Position numbers and translations under genes: made by a program. A DNA stretch of 64,000 nucleotides. Origin: Vitis vinifera (taxonomy: Eukaryota; Streptophyta; Magnoliopsida; Vitales; Vitaceae). The DNA is taken from NCBI RefSeq assembly GCF_030704535.1, contig NC_081815.1, forward strand, positions 1,193,001 to 1,257,000, read 5' to 3'. The notes under the pieces are model-generated. The model was not told where the DNA came from. It ran no database searches and worked only from the letters and a program-made list of their open reading frames with translations. Each line of letters begins with the position of its first letter. Within the stretch, counting starts at the first letter, position 1. Of this stretch, positions 23,127 to 33,600 are shown in pieces.

Positions 23127-24259
23127 TTTTCCTCTCCCAGTCTCCCTTCCTTGATTGCCAGATTTTAGCATTAAATCATATATAGAGGCAACCAAGGGGG
23201 ATATTTTTCCACAGAGACGACGGCTTGAGGATATTTAATTATTTCGTATCAGTTAGTTACGAGTTCATCGTATTTTCTTAGCCTACCAAATAAATTAATA
23301 AGAATTCAACATTTATATAAAACGCAAGCTGAAAATATTTTATTCGGAAATCGGAGCAAACGGTTTGATTAGCCTGTTTTTTTTTTTTTTTCAACAACCC
23401 CTCCTGTTGCGCTTCTCGAAAGCCGCCTCTTCCCCGTTGGAAAGTCCCCTTTCCTAGCAACACCGTGGCAGAACCCTTCCACCCACCCACCTTCTTCCCA
23501 TTTTTGGCCATCCCTCTCCTCCCTTCCTTTCCAGATTTTTTTATTTTTATTTTTTTACCTCTTTATTTATTTTCTTTTATATTTATTACTTTTTTACTTT
23601 ACGATTTTATGATTTTAAAACAATTAAATTTCATTCAAAAAGGTCTCCCAATATTTTAAGCTGTTAATTAAAGAGATTATTTATTTATTTCTTCGCTACA
23701 AAAATAGTCCATGATATTATTGTTTGTATATATGGAATATTGAATGTGTGTTAGGATAGTTAATGTGTTAGGTATTGCTAACCGGATTTATTTTAATGGA
23801 ATCAAAATAATCTTAATTGGGAAAAATATTTTATCTAAAGACTATGAAGAATTCTTCTAAGGGTACTTTTTCTTAAATAAGTCAAAAAGAGAGTTAATTT
23901 TATCAAATAATACCAATCTGAAGATTAGTTTAAATATTTCATAATTTTGAAAGAGAATATTTTAAATAATTGTGGAGGATAGTTTTATAGCTGAAAATAT
24001 CTATTTTTTTTAAAAGAATAATTTTGATCCACTTAATGAAAAAAATGATAATTTTATTATTTCAGTGGGTAAATTTATTTAAATAAAAAATAGAAAAAGA
24101 ATTATTTTTTCTAGTGAATCACAGATTAAGGTAAAGTAATTTTGCTGTAAGAAAATTTATTGGATGTGTAATATAAAAATGGGAGGATAAATATTTATCA
24201 GAATTTCACTTGTTTTAATTCAAAGATAATAGAAAAAGAAAATGACAAAATGTACTATT
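23127..24259. other. Upstream DNA of the ankyrin gene and an ankyrin-array upstream block
   Basis: 23127-23360 is leader and upstream DNA of the minus-strand gene; pieces recur at 38657-38770 and 47000-47060. 23375-23640 is a T-tract followed by C-rich DNA that recurs at 40645-40930. From about 23650 there is a plus-strand upstream block shared with 40970-41830 and 56910-57960. No gene is seen; frames in the C-rich stretch are compositional. Confidence 0.6.
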
Positions 24260-24983
24260 AGTTACGTGACTCTGGAAATCTCCTAGTCAATCATGGAAAA
24301 ATGCCGCTATCAACTCACTTGTTTATTATTGGTGAAAAAAGTGGCCGCCTTTCAAGTAGCTCGTTTGTTTCTGTGGGAGCTTGTCAGTATCTATAGACTA
24401 TAGCATCTAGCCATCGCCACCAAAATTTTAGGTGAAAAGAATGTTGAATATTCTGAAGTATTTCCGCCGACTTTAACTGTTTCTCTTTTGAAAATTCTTA
24501 ACAACTTGGATGACTTCACCTGTTTCTATTGCCTATATGACTGATGCTAGATCGAGAGGGAGAATGGAAAGGAAATTTAAGGAACAATATCTAAGTAGTA
24601 AAATTTTAAGTTTCATCATGATATTGTTGCAAAATTTCATTCAAATATCATCTCTTCGTGTAAACACTTACAAGTTTATGACAAATGTGAATTCTCTGGG
24701 ATTAATCTCTGCAAGGACGAGTGCTGAAGCAGTGGAGATCCTAAAGCTCATGTCTGCAACTTACATGGTGGCACTTTGCCAGGCAGTTGACCTGAGACAC
24801 CTAGAAGAAAACATGAGGGAAGTAGTGAAACATCTCATCACCCAAGTAGCAAGGAAAACCCTTTACACAGATGAAGATGAAACCTTGTTAGAATCTCGTT
24901 TATGCGAGAAAGAACTCCAGGTTGTTGAAACCTTGTTGTATTTTGAAATAAATACAAAAGAAAAAAATAAAGTGGAAAAGTAG
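24260..24983 (+). pseudogene. Ankyrin-gene 5' end fused to a PAL fragment
   Basis: 24260-24600 matches the promoter, leader and first codons of the plus-strand ankyrin genes (compare 48590-48750; [10 protein letters not shown] against MDRKFGEQHL). After about 80 bp of unmatched DNA, 24683-24930 is nearly identical to PAL codons of about 502-582 (NSLGLISAR...CEKELQ), with one Gln codon lost. At about 24930 it jumps to the PAL 3'-flank sequence found at 19992. A 157-codon frame (24510-24983) runs through both parts. It has neither ankyrin repeats nor the MIO triad, so neither parent activity is possible. It is best read as a chimeric pseudogene; expression is unknown. Confidence 0.85.
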
Positions 24984-25096
24984 AAAAAAAAACAAAAAAA
25001 AAAAACTCTTTGTTTGATTTTCGAAAAATATCAAGAAGAAAAAAATAAAATAATTTTATGATGTTTGATTTCTACGAAAATTTCTCCTGTTCGAAA

Positions 25097-25128
<32 letters not shown>

Positions 25129-25915
25129 TTTATAAAAAAATTAATGCATTTTAAGCTATTTAATTTTCATATAAAAACTTTAAATAAAAAATTGAATTTA
25201 AAATAAAATATAAAAATTATTTATTAATTTTAAAATTATTTTTTATTTTTTTCTTCTCATTTCTTCTCTATTTTCTTTAATTCTCCTAAAATTTATCCCT
25301 TTAACTTTCAATGAATCAAACATATTATTTAAATAAATAAATTATTTCTATATATTAATTAAAACTCATTTCCCTTTTTTTTATTACAATTTTTTTCATT
25401 AATTAATTAAAAAATACGTAATTTTTTTTAATTATATTTGATTTTTGTTTATATTGTAAAAAATAATTTATTTATTTTAGCTATTTTTTTATTCCTTTCA
25501 TTTTTTTTAAGAACTAAATATAGCCTTAGTTTCTTGTCAAATGAAACCTAACCTTACATTGGACACTCAATTTTTTTTTTGAAAACTTAGATTTATGGAA
25601 TTTATTCCCATGATATGATAAAGCTTACATACATAAATTTAGAGAGAATTAATTTATTATACCATAAAAAAATAAATAAAAATCGTTAGGTATGTATAGC
25701 TAATTATTTTTATCTTATATGAGTTTGTTAGTTAAAAGCAAGAATTTGTTTAAAAAATTATCATTTTTAAATTGTGTTACTGATAGTAACTACTTTGACG
25801 AACGAGCTACAAAGACGTTGACATTCACTGACGGTCACCTAGAAAAACGTCATAAAAAACAGAGAAAACTGAAGGGAACAGAGAAGGAAGAAACAGAGGT
25901 TTTGGGGAGAGGAAG
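24984..25915. other. AT-rich spacer with a short (AT)n tract
   Basis: 24984-25090 matches the PAL 3' flank at 20040-20150. An (AT)n tract lies at about 25097-25121. The rest is AT-rich with no gene seen. 25830-25915 is probably leader of the next ankyrin gene. Confidence 0.6.
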
Positions 25916-26595
25916 ATGGAGACAAGGCTATCGGAGGCGGCAATGAAGGGAAGCGTAGATTCTCTAATGAAAATTCTTCAAGAAAATCCGCTAATTCTCG
26001 ACAGAACCATTGTCTCTTGCATCTCCGAGACGCCTCTTCCATGCTCGGTCTCCTTCATTTCGTCAAAGAGCTTCTCACACTGAAACCCGAGCTTGCTGCC
26101 GAGTTGGATTTCCACGGCGCGGCGCCTCTTCACCTGGCGGCGGCTAAAGGCCACGCGGAGGTGGAGAGGCAGCTGCTGCTGGCAGATCCTGAGATCTGTA
26201 CGGTGCGAAATGAAGACGGGAGGACGCCTCTCCACGTGGCGGCGTTCAAAGGGCGAGCCGAGGTTGTCAGCGAGTTGGCCCGGGTCAAACCGGTGGCGAC
26301 TAGGGTGGTGACGGATCGGGGGGAGACGGTTTTGCACCTGTGCGTGATGCAGAATCGGTTGGAGGCGTTGAGGGCGTTGGTAGAAGCGATGGGTGGGGGG
26401 GGGACACGATGGTGAGATTGTGAATTGGAAGGACTCTGATGGCAACACTGTTCTGCATGTTGCTGTGGCCAAGAAGCTGCTTCACATTTGGAACAGATTG
26501 AATCAATTATTGAATGTTAAAATCATTAATTCTTCAATTGATTTGCCTCAAATCTATACCACTTCAAATCAAATTTGCTCAATTCTTTAGGTTCC
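25916..26595 (+). pseudogene. Ankyrin/PGG gene copy 2, 5' exon (broken)
   Basis: From the ATG at 25916 (METRLSEAAMKG) the frame gives the typical BDA1-like N terminus, then shifts near 26040, where several codons of the TPLH motif are lost. The ankyrin repeats continue in another frame (AAPLHLAAAKGHAEV, RTPLHVAAFKGRAEVV, ETVLHLCVMQNRLEA). The frame shifts again in a G-run at 26393-26402 and resumes for DGNTVLHVAVAKK. A gypsy element is inserted at 26596 just downstream, in or at the edge of the intron. GTTCC at 26591-26595 is its target duplication. The 3' exon resumes after 37102. Confidence 0.88.
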
Positions 26596-27400
26596 TGTTG
26601 TAGCCTCGCGTATCCGATGGTCCACGTTGCTGCTAGATGGATGGACACGTGATTCTCAACACACAAGGGGTTCTTGATTCAGCGGTTGCACCTACAAAAG
26701 GCATCTGGACAGGGTGTCCGAACGCACCCTCTGATGGTTTTGTTAGCCATGGTGAGAGAGAGATATATAAATCAGTTGGCCTTTTACTAGGTATCAAGAG
26801 GTTACCAGGGGGATCCCCTTCTTCTTCGTGTGAAGGCATATATATACAGCTTCAGGGGTACTACTCCTTTCATTAATGGTGAGGAGATATTTTATGTTGT
26901 AATGATGATAATAGGTGTCAGTAGAAGCACTATCATCCTACGAATGGCTGTCATAGACCATGGTAGGTGATGCGGCTGTCAGAGATCGTGGGAAGTGATT
27001 ATGTAGAATGATCGTGGGAAGTGACTTGCTGTCACTTCCTCTTGTCTTCTCATTCTGCAGGTGATGGGATGTGGGCCATGGCTGCTTGTTGTGATTGCGT
27101 GTAAGACTCGCTTTACTTTAATTGACCATCCAGACGATTTATATCCGGATGGCTCATGCTGATTATCCGGATGTGTCGTGGAGACTATCCGGATGTCTAC
27201 GCTCTGCCATTGTCGTTTGCTCTTCCTTGGATAGGAGAAGCTGAAACGTCGTTTGCCTTTCCTTGAGGCGGTCCGGATAGGATAACTGCACCATGCATAT
27301 CCTTAGGGGAATCCGGATGATGATGGTCCGGCTGATAACATTTGCCACGCGTCACCATGAGCTGCGTGCCACGTGTTTCCCAAGGGGAGGGGTCCCTACA
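26596..27400 (-). repeat. 3' LTR of the gypsy element
   Basis: Matches 36293-37097 base for base apart from about 15 substitutions. Five copies of TCCGGAT lie within 27144-27318. Confidence 0.95.
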
Positions 27401-27414
27401 TTGCCCCCCTTTTT
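27401..27414 (-). other. Polypurine tract of the gypsy element
   Basis: Read on the minus strand this is AAAAAGGGGGGCAA, directly abutting the 3' LTR, as expected for plus-strand DNA priming. Confidence 0.75.
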
Positions 27415-27607
27415 AACTTGCCTATTTTGCCCGAAAAAATGGGCGGGTTAAAAATAACTGGCTTTTGAAAATTGAAGAGGTCCCTTCGTCTGACTGGGCC
27501 ACGTGGCGAGTGGGGGTGCGGAAGCCAAAAAAGGTATTTATGACGAGCCGCCGACCCTGTGTATCCCCAGGCAATATGTCGTTTCAATGATAACATGGTT
27601 GTCCTGC

Positions 27608-27615
27608 TATAAATA
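27608..27615 (+). promoter_or_regulatory. TATA box for the antisense gene of the gypsy element
   Basis: TATAAATA lies just inside the 3' LTR, pointing into the element on the strand opposite to gag-pol. It is followed by C/T-rich leader sequence and, about 500 bp on, the ATG of the antisense gene at 28120. Confidence 0.6.
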
Positions 27616-28119
27616 GGGCACTGTACCTCTTTTTGCATTTTTTCTACTGCATTCTCTTGAGAGCCTTTCTTCTTCTTGCTTTTTCCTGCGCCCTTTGCTT
27701 CTCTGAGAAAAAAAACTTCGAAAGCTCTTTTGTACCGGTGTTTTTGTATCGCGACTTCGTTTGCTTGCTGCTGGTGATTTTGTACCGAGACAGTAACCGT
27801 TCTTCTTCTTCAGAGCTTTATTTGGTACATACCTCTTTGCTACTGTCATTCCTCTGGTTGCGTTTGCTGGTTCTTTAAACTTGGTTCTGGCTTGCTTGGG
27901 CATTGTTTTGGGCAAGTCGCTTGCAATTGTTGTTGAATGTTGGTACTTTGTTGGTGTTCGGGGGGGGGGGGGGTTTGAGGGGTTTTTCTGACTGCTTTGG
28001 GTTAGGGTTTGTGTATTTTCTGACTACTTTGGGTTAGGGTTTGTGTATTTTCTGACTGCTTGGTTTGAACCGTTGCATTGCTTTTGTATGTAGATTTCGG
28101 TTTGGCTTTGTGGTAAGAA

Positions 28120-30550
28120 ATGGCTCCAAAAAAGACTGTTTCATCTGCCCGGGTCAGCGAGGCTGGCGAAAAGGCGATAGACAAATTAAATGTGAAGGAG
28201 TTCCGGGAGCGGTTCTGCATCCCAAATGACGTATCTATAGAGTTGGTGAACGAGGAGGCGGCTATGCCTACTGAGAAAGGTGAAGAAAACGTTATCCTCT
28301 TCACAAAGGAGCAATTCAACGCGGGGCTCCGATTTCCTCTGCCGGCGTTGTTCAAGGAATTCCTTCACTTCTCTCAGATTCCACTCATCTTCATTCATCC
28401 CAACCTTGTTCGGGTGCTGATGGGATGCAGCATTATCAACATACTGTACAACCTCGACCTTACGCTACTGGAAGTGTTCTTTGTCTATTCCCTGAAGAAA
28501 GCGAAAAATGATATCTTCAGTGTGTCCGCGCACCTGCCCTCCCTTCAAGTGGTGACAGAGCTGCCAGATTCGACAAAGGGAGGGGCGAAGGGGCTGGTGG
28601 CTGTCCGGGGTGGATGGGCGTGGCTACCGGAGCCTGCGTCGAGGCCCTTTTCTCCAAATTATACTTTAAAAATTCCGGGTAATCTTGTTTTGCGATTCTT
28701 TGTCCGGATTTTACTTTGCTGATTTTTTCTGATTTTTCCGGACGGAATTCTCACCTTTTGTTGTTGTCAATGCAGGTCTGGAATTGAGGGGCCACCTTGT
28801 GGATTGGGTGGAAAAGGCGTCCTTCGCCTGTGTCTGCAAATTATTCGAGATAAATCCCAAGGAGATGGCCTACAAGACATTGCTTTCCGCTCGGAATTTG
28901 ATCGCGGTCGTCCGGGAGTCCCAGGAATACGTTATCAATATTCTCCCCAGGAAACTGGCAAAGGATGAGATAGTGCCTGGGGAGCATTATACTCTAAAGT
29001 AGCTCCCCCTGTACCAGGAAGCTAAAGAGGCTGATAGTGAAAGACGGCGAAAGCTCCTAGAGGATCGAGATCAGAAAAAAAAAATGAAGGCACTATCCGG
29101 AAGGCCCCCGGACAGAAGCGGGGTCCGGATTCTCCTCCAAAGAAAACTCCAGTAAAAAAGAGGAAGCTGGTGAAGAAGAATGGGAAGGATGTGAAGGAAC
29201 CCACTCCTCCCAAGGAGTTTCCTCCTCCACAAATTACCTACGAGGGGGAAGTAATGATAGAGGAGCCAGTAAACGCTGCTCCGCATTCTATCTCAAGCGG
29301 CCCCGGACGCATGTCGGGGTTGAACCATTCGGGCACTTCCTTGGCCGCAGTTGCGCGTCTGGCTAACGTGGCTGAGGAAGCTGCATCTATCAACCGTCCG
29401 GGCAACCTTAATCCGGATGCTGATGCAGCTGAAACGACCCCGTTGGAGGAAGCGGGGACAGAAAGCCAAAGTCAGCCTTCTGACGACCCGGACCGCTTGG
29501 CCATAGTCCCAGTGAAAGGGCCTCCTTCAAAGAAGCCGCGTTCGACGCGCAATCTACGGTCCGGACTCCTTGGGCGGCTTCAAGAGCGGCAGCAAGAGAT
29601 TGAAGTTAGCTGCGCTTCTGCCCATGACGCTCATCCGGATGGAGGTGAGGTGGAGATGGCAACTGAGACCTCGGCCGCCCCGGTAATAATTCCGGCTGAA
29701 GATGCATCCGGACAGATGCGTCCGGACGAAGATGTGGAGGTCCCGAATCCGGGACAAGAGTCACCTTCTGTTTCCTCATCTGAGGAGGAACCTGCTGACG
29801 ATGCAGCTCCTACTAGCCCTTTCAGCTACGCGGAGTTGGAAGTTAAGCTAAAACAGATTACACCCGACTGGAAAGCCATCAAGCCCTCTGCTAAGATGTT
29901 TGATATGATAGAAACGGTATACCGTTGTCTTGTGCTTTTGCTTTTTGATTCTTTGTTGCGCTGATGTGTTTGTTGTAGTATGATTTATGTATTTGCTTTT
30001 CTTGTTTGCTTGTCAGCTGGTGAGGGGCCTCCGCGGCATGGCTCAACAACACGATCTTTTTACTCAGCTGCTGCAGACTGCAGACTATATGAGGACCTTC
30101 TCCTCTCGGCGCCAAGAGATTGAAAATCAGCTGCGTCTGAGAATGGAGGAGGCTGAGGCCAATCTATCCACCATGCGAGAGGAAAATGAAGCCCTCCGAG
30201 TGGAGTTGGCTGAGGCGAAGAGTCGAGAAGAATCAACTGCGGGCCGCCTACATGAGGCGGAGGGTGAGGCAGCCCGGCTAAGGGATGAAGTAAGTCAACT
30301 CCGGACAGAAGTTTCGAATGAAAAGAAACAGAAGGAAGACTTGCAGCTGCGCTTGGATGTGCAAAAAGAAGAACTTGAACGGGAGTTTTCTGTGGAAAGG
30401 GAGGAACTTGCAGCGGATTACCAGCAACAAGTGGATGATACGTTTATCTTTGGGTATCGCTGCTGCATGAAGAAGAACGGCATCAAGCGAGATACCCCTT
30501 CAATTCCTCCGGGTGAAGAAAAGAAGCTCCATGAGAAGCCCACTCCCTGA
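28120..30550 (+). pseudogene. Antisense gene inside the gypsy element (Transposase_28-like plus coiled coil), degraded
   Basis: The gene runs opposite to gag-pol. Exon 1 (28120-28678, MAPKKTVSSARVSEAGEK) has the FPLPALFKEFL...HPNLVRVLMG pattern that I associate with the plant family called putative gypsy-type transposon (Pfam PF04195). It splices in frame to 28776 (GGT CTG GAA). A TAG at 29000-29002 and a frameshift in an A-run near 29080 break it. The frame then resumes as a Lys/Pro-rich, acidic, disordered region (29170-29910). After another probable intron (acceptor before about 30019) there is a heptad-rich coiled coil (30100-30430, LRLRMEEAEANLSTMREENEAL). It ends at TGA 30548-30550, with AATAAA at 30645. 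Known antisense genes of Tat elements have no established function, and none is assigned here. Confidence 0.72.
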
Positions 30551-30644
30551 TAGTTTATCTCTTTTTGCCATTTTTCTGCTGTAATTTTTCCCTCTGTATT
30601 TTTGTGGTCCGGAGATCTCCTTGTAATTTACATTTATTCATATC

Positions 30645-30650
30645 AATAAA
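30645..30650 (+). terminator. Poly(A) signal of the antisense gene
   Basis: AATAAA follows the antisense stop by about 95 bp and lies 37 bp from the convergent end of gag-pol (30687). Confidence 0.55.
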
Positions 30651-30686
30651 AACATACTTCTTCTCATTTGCACTTGTGTATAGTTT

Positions 30687-33600
30687 TTATTGATAGTACT
30701 GCTTTAAATTGGACACATTCCATGGTCTGAGTAACGGAGTGCCATCTAGCTTTTGTAAATGATAGGCTCCATTTTCGTTTGCCTTAGATACTATGTAGGG
30801 TCCTTCCCAATTGGCTTGGAACTTTCCAGCGCCTACTTCAGTAGTATTTTCAAAAACTTTTCTAAGTACTAGCGTACCATTTTTGAAGTTTTTGGGCCTG
30901 ACTTTTCGATTGTAATGCGCTGATGCCCTTTGTTGATAATCTGCCATCCGAATGGCCGCGCTTTCTCTGACTTCGTCTGCCCAGTCCAAATTTCTTCCTA
31001 GTTCCATGTTGGCATCTTTTTGTTTTGCTGCATCGGTCCGGGTAGTAGGAAGACCTATTTCAGTGGGAATGACTGCATCCATTCCATATGTGAGGGCGAA
31101 AGGAGTGTTTCCTGTCGGCCGTCCGGGTGTGGTTCGATAGGCCCACAGGACGCCGGGTAGCTCTTCCACCCACTTCCCTTTGGCTTGCTCAAGCCTTTTC
31201 TTTAAGGCATTGATTAGAGTTTTGTTTGTGGCTTCCGCTTGCCCATTGCTTTGAGGATAACGCGGCGTGGAGTATGAATTCCAGATGTTCAGTTCCGAAC
31301 AAAAATTCCTGAATGCAATGCTGTCGAATTGTGGACCATTGTCAGCTATGATGATTTGGGGAATTCCAAAGCGGCAAACAATGTTCTTCCATACAAATTT
31401 GGTGACATCTTTGTCTTTAATGCTTGCATATGCTTCAGCTTCTACCCATTTACTGAAGTAATCAGTGGCGACAAGGAGGAATTTCTTCTAGGCAGGTGCT
31501 GCTGGGAGGGGTCCCACTATGTCCATGCCCCACTGCGCGAAAAGCCATGGGCCTGAGACCGATTTCAATGCTGCTGATGGCATATGTGGAATAGGAGCGT
31601 ATCTTTGACATTTATCACACTTTTGGACATATACTGTCGCGTCTTTCTTCATTGTTGGCCAATAGTATCCTTGTGAATGAGCTCTATGTGCCAGGGATCG
31701 TCCTCCCGTATGATTTCCGCATATTCCTTCATGTAATTCAGCTAGCACATACTGGGCCTTTGAATGCCCAAGACAACGAAGATAAGGCCCTGTGAAGGAT
31801 CGCTTGTACAGGTGCCCCCCAATCAGGGTGAAACGGGCAGATTGCACCCGGATTTTGTGCGCGTGTTTAGGGTCTTCGGGTAAAGTGCCTGTCCGGAGAT
31901 ATTCTGCAATATCATACGTCCATTCTTGATCATCCGCTTGGTTTGCCTTAATGGTGTTGCAAGTGGAATTTTCTGCGACAGAGGGATTGGCTTGCACATG
32001 TATGGGCAGTAGAATGGCTTCTTTGATAGGGAGGGAGGCAGCTATGCCGGCCAAAGCGTCAGCGTGCCTATTGTCAGCTCGCTTAATTTTTTCGATTGTC
32101 CACTCGGTGAATTGCTGTAAGGTGCTTCTTACTTTGGCCAAGTATCGCGCCATGCGTGTGTCCTTAGCCTCATATTCTTTCTGTACATGCCTTACCACTA
32201 GCTGCGAGTCGCTGTAGATCCGGAGTTTGGAGACGGATAGAGCAAGGGCGAGGTCCAATCCGGACAGGATGACCTCGTATTCTGCTTCATTGTTAGACGT
32301 GGAGAATCCCAGCCGGATGGCTTGCTCCAGATGTTCCCCAGTTGGGGACTGTAGTAAGAGCCCAACTCTAGAGCCTGATGAGCGTGAGGCTCCGTCAACT
32401 CGTAGTGTCCACCACTCCTATTCACTTGATTCGTGGTGCTGGTTGGGTCTTCGTGAATATTCGAGCACAAAGTCGGCCATTACTTGGCCTTTTTTGGATA
32501 ATCTGGGTTGGAATTCGATTCCAAATTTGCTCAATTCGATGGCCCATTGTAGCATTCGCCCAGTTAAATCTGGTTTGTGCAGAATGCTACGAAGGGGTTG
32601 GTCGGTTAGTACAATCACTGGGTGGGCTTGAAAATAGGGGCGGAGCTTTTGGGCAGCACTTCGAAGAGCTAAGGCTGTTAGCTCCATTTTTGAATACCTG
32701 GTTTCTACATCTGCCAATGCCCTGCTGACATAGTAGACAGGTTTTTGCTCCTTTGGTGAAGAGCAGCGGAATAGAACGGCGTTGATTGCCCATTCTGAGA
32801 CAGCCAGATACATGTATAGCTTCTCATTTGGGATGGGGCTGCTCAAGATGGGTGGATGCATAAGACAATGTTTAATTCTTTCCAACGCGTTTTGGCAATT
32901 GTCCGTCCACCCATGCGTTCCAGCTTTTCGTATCGCCAAGAAGAAGGGTCGCAACTCATCAGTGAAGCGGGCTATGAAACGCCCTAACGCAACGAGCTTG
33001 TCTGTGAGGCGTTGTAACTCCTTTTTGTTCCTGGGAGGAGGTGTCTCCATGACTGCTTTGACTTGATCCGGGCTGACTTCTATGCCTCTTTGGCTGACCA
33101 TAAATCCCAGAAATTTGCCAGCACTCACGCCAAAGGCACATTTGGAAGGATTTAGCTTCATGCCATACTTTCGCAAGAGATAAAAAACTTCTTGTAAATG
33201 GAGGATATGCTGCTCTCGAGTTTTTCTTTTAACCACGATATCGTCAATGTATACCTCGACCGAGCGGCCTATCAGAGGTTTGAAGATTTTAGTCATCAAT
33301 CTTTGATACGTGGCGCCAGCGTTTTTGAGTCCGAATGGCATGACTTTGTAGCAATAGAGGTCGTGTGGCGTTATGAATGCTGTTTTTTCTTCGTCATCCG
33401 GGGACATGGGGATTTGATGATATCCGGAGAAGGCATCCAAGAAAGAGAGCATCCCCTGCCCGGAAGTGGAATCCACAATCTGATCTATTCGCAGTAAGGG
33501 GAAACTGTCTTTTGGACACGCATTGTTGAGATTGGTGTAATCTACACAAACTCGCCATTTTCCTTCTTTTTTGGGTACCACGACTACGTTTGCCAGCCAA

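Noticed and set aside
23278..23659. Proline-rich frames in the T/C-rich block (also 40593-40933)
   Set aside because: Low-complexity repeat DNA; frames are not conserved between the two copies.
27961..27974. G-run as a possible regulatory G-quadruplex
   Set aside because: A single homopolymer in the antisense leader, as likely to be slippage; it cannot be judged from one copy.
32378..33497. Plus-strand frames inside the gypsy RT region
   Set aside because: Shadows of the minus-strand pol frame.
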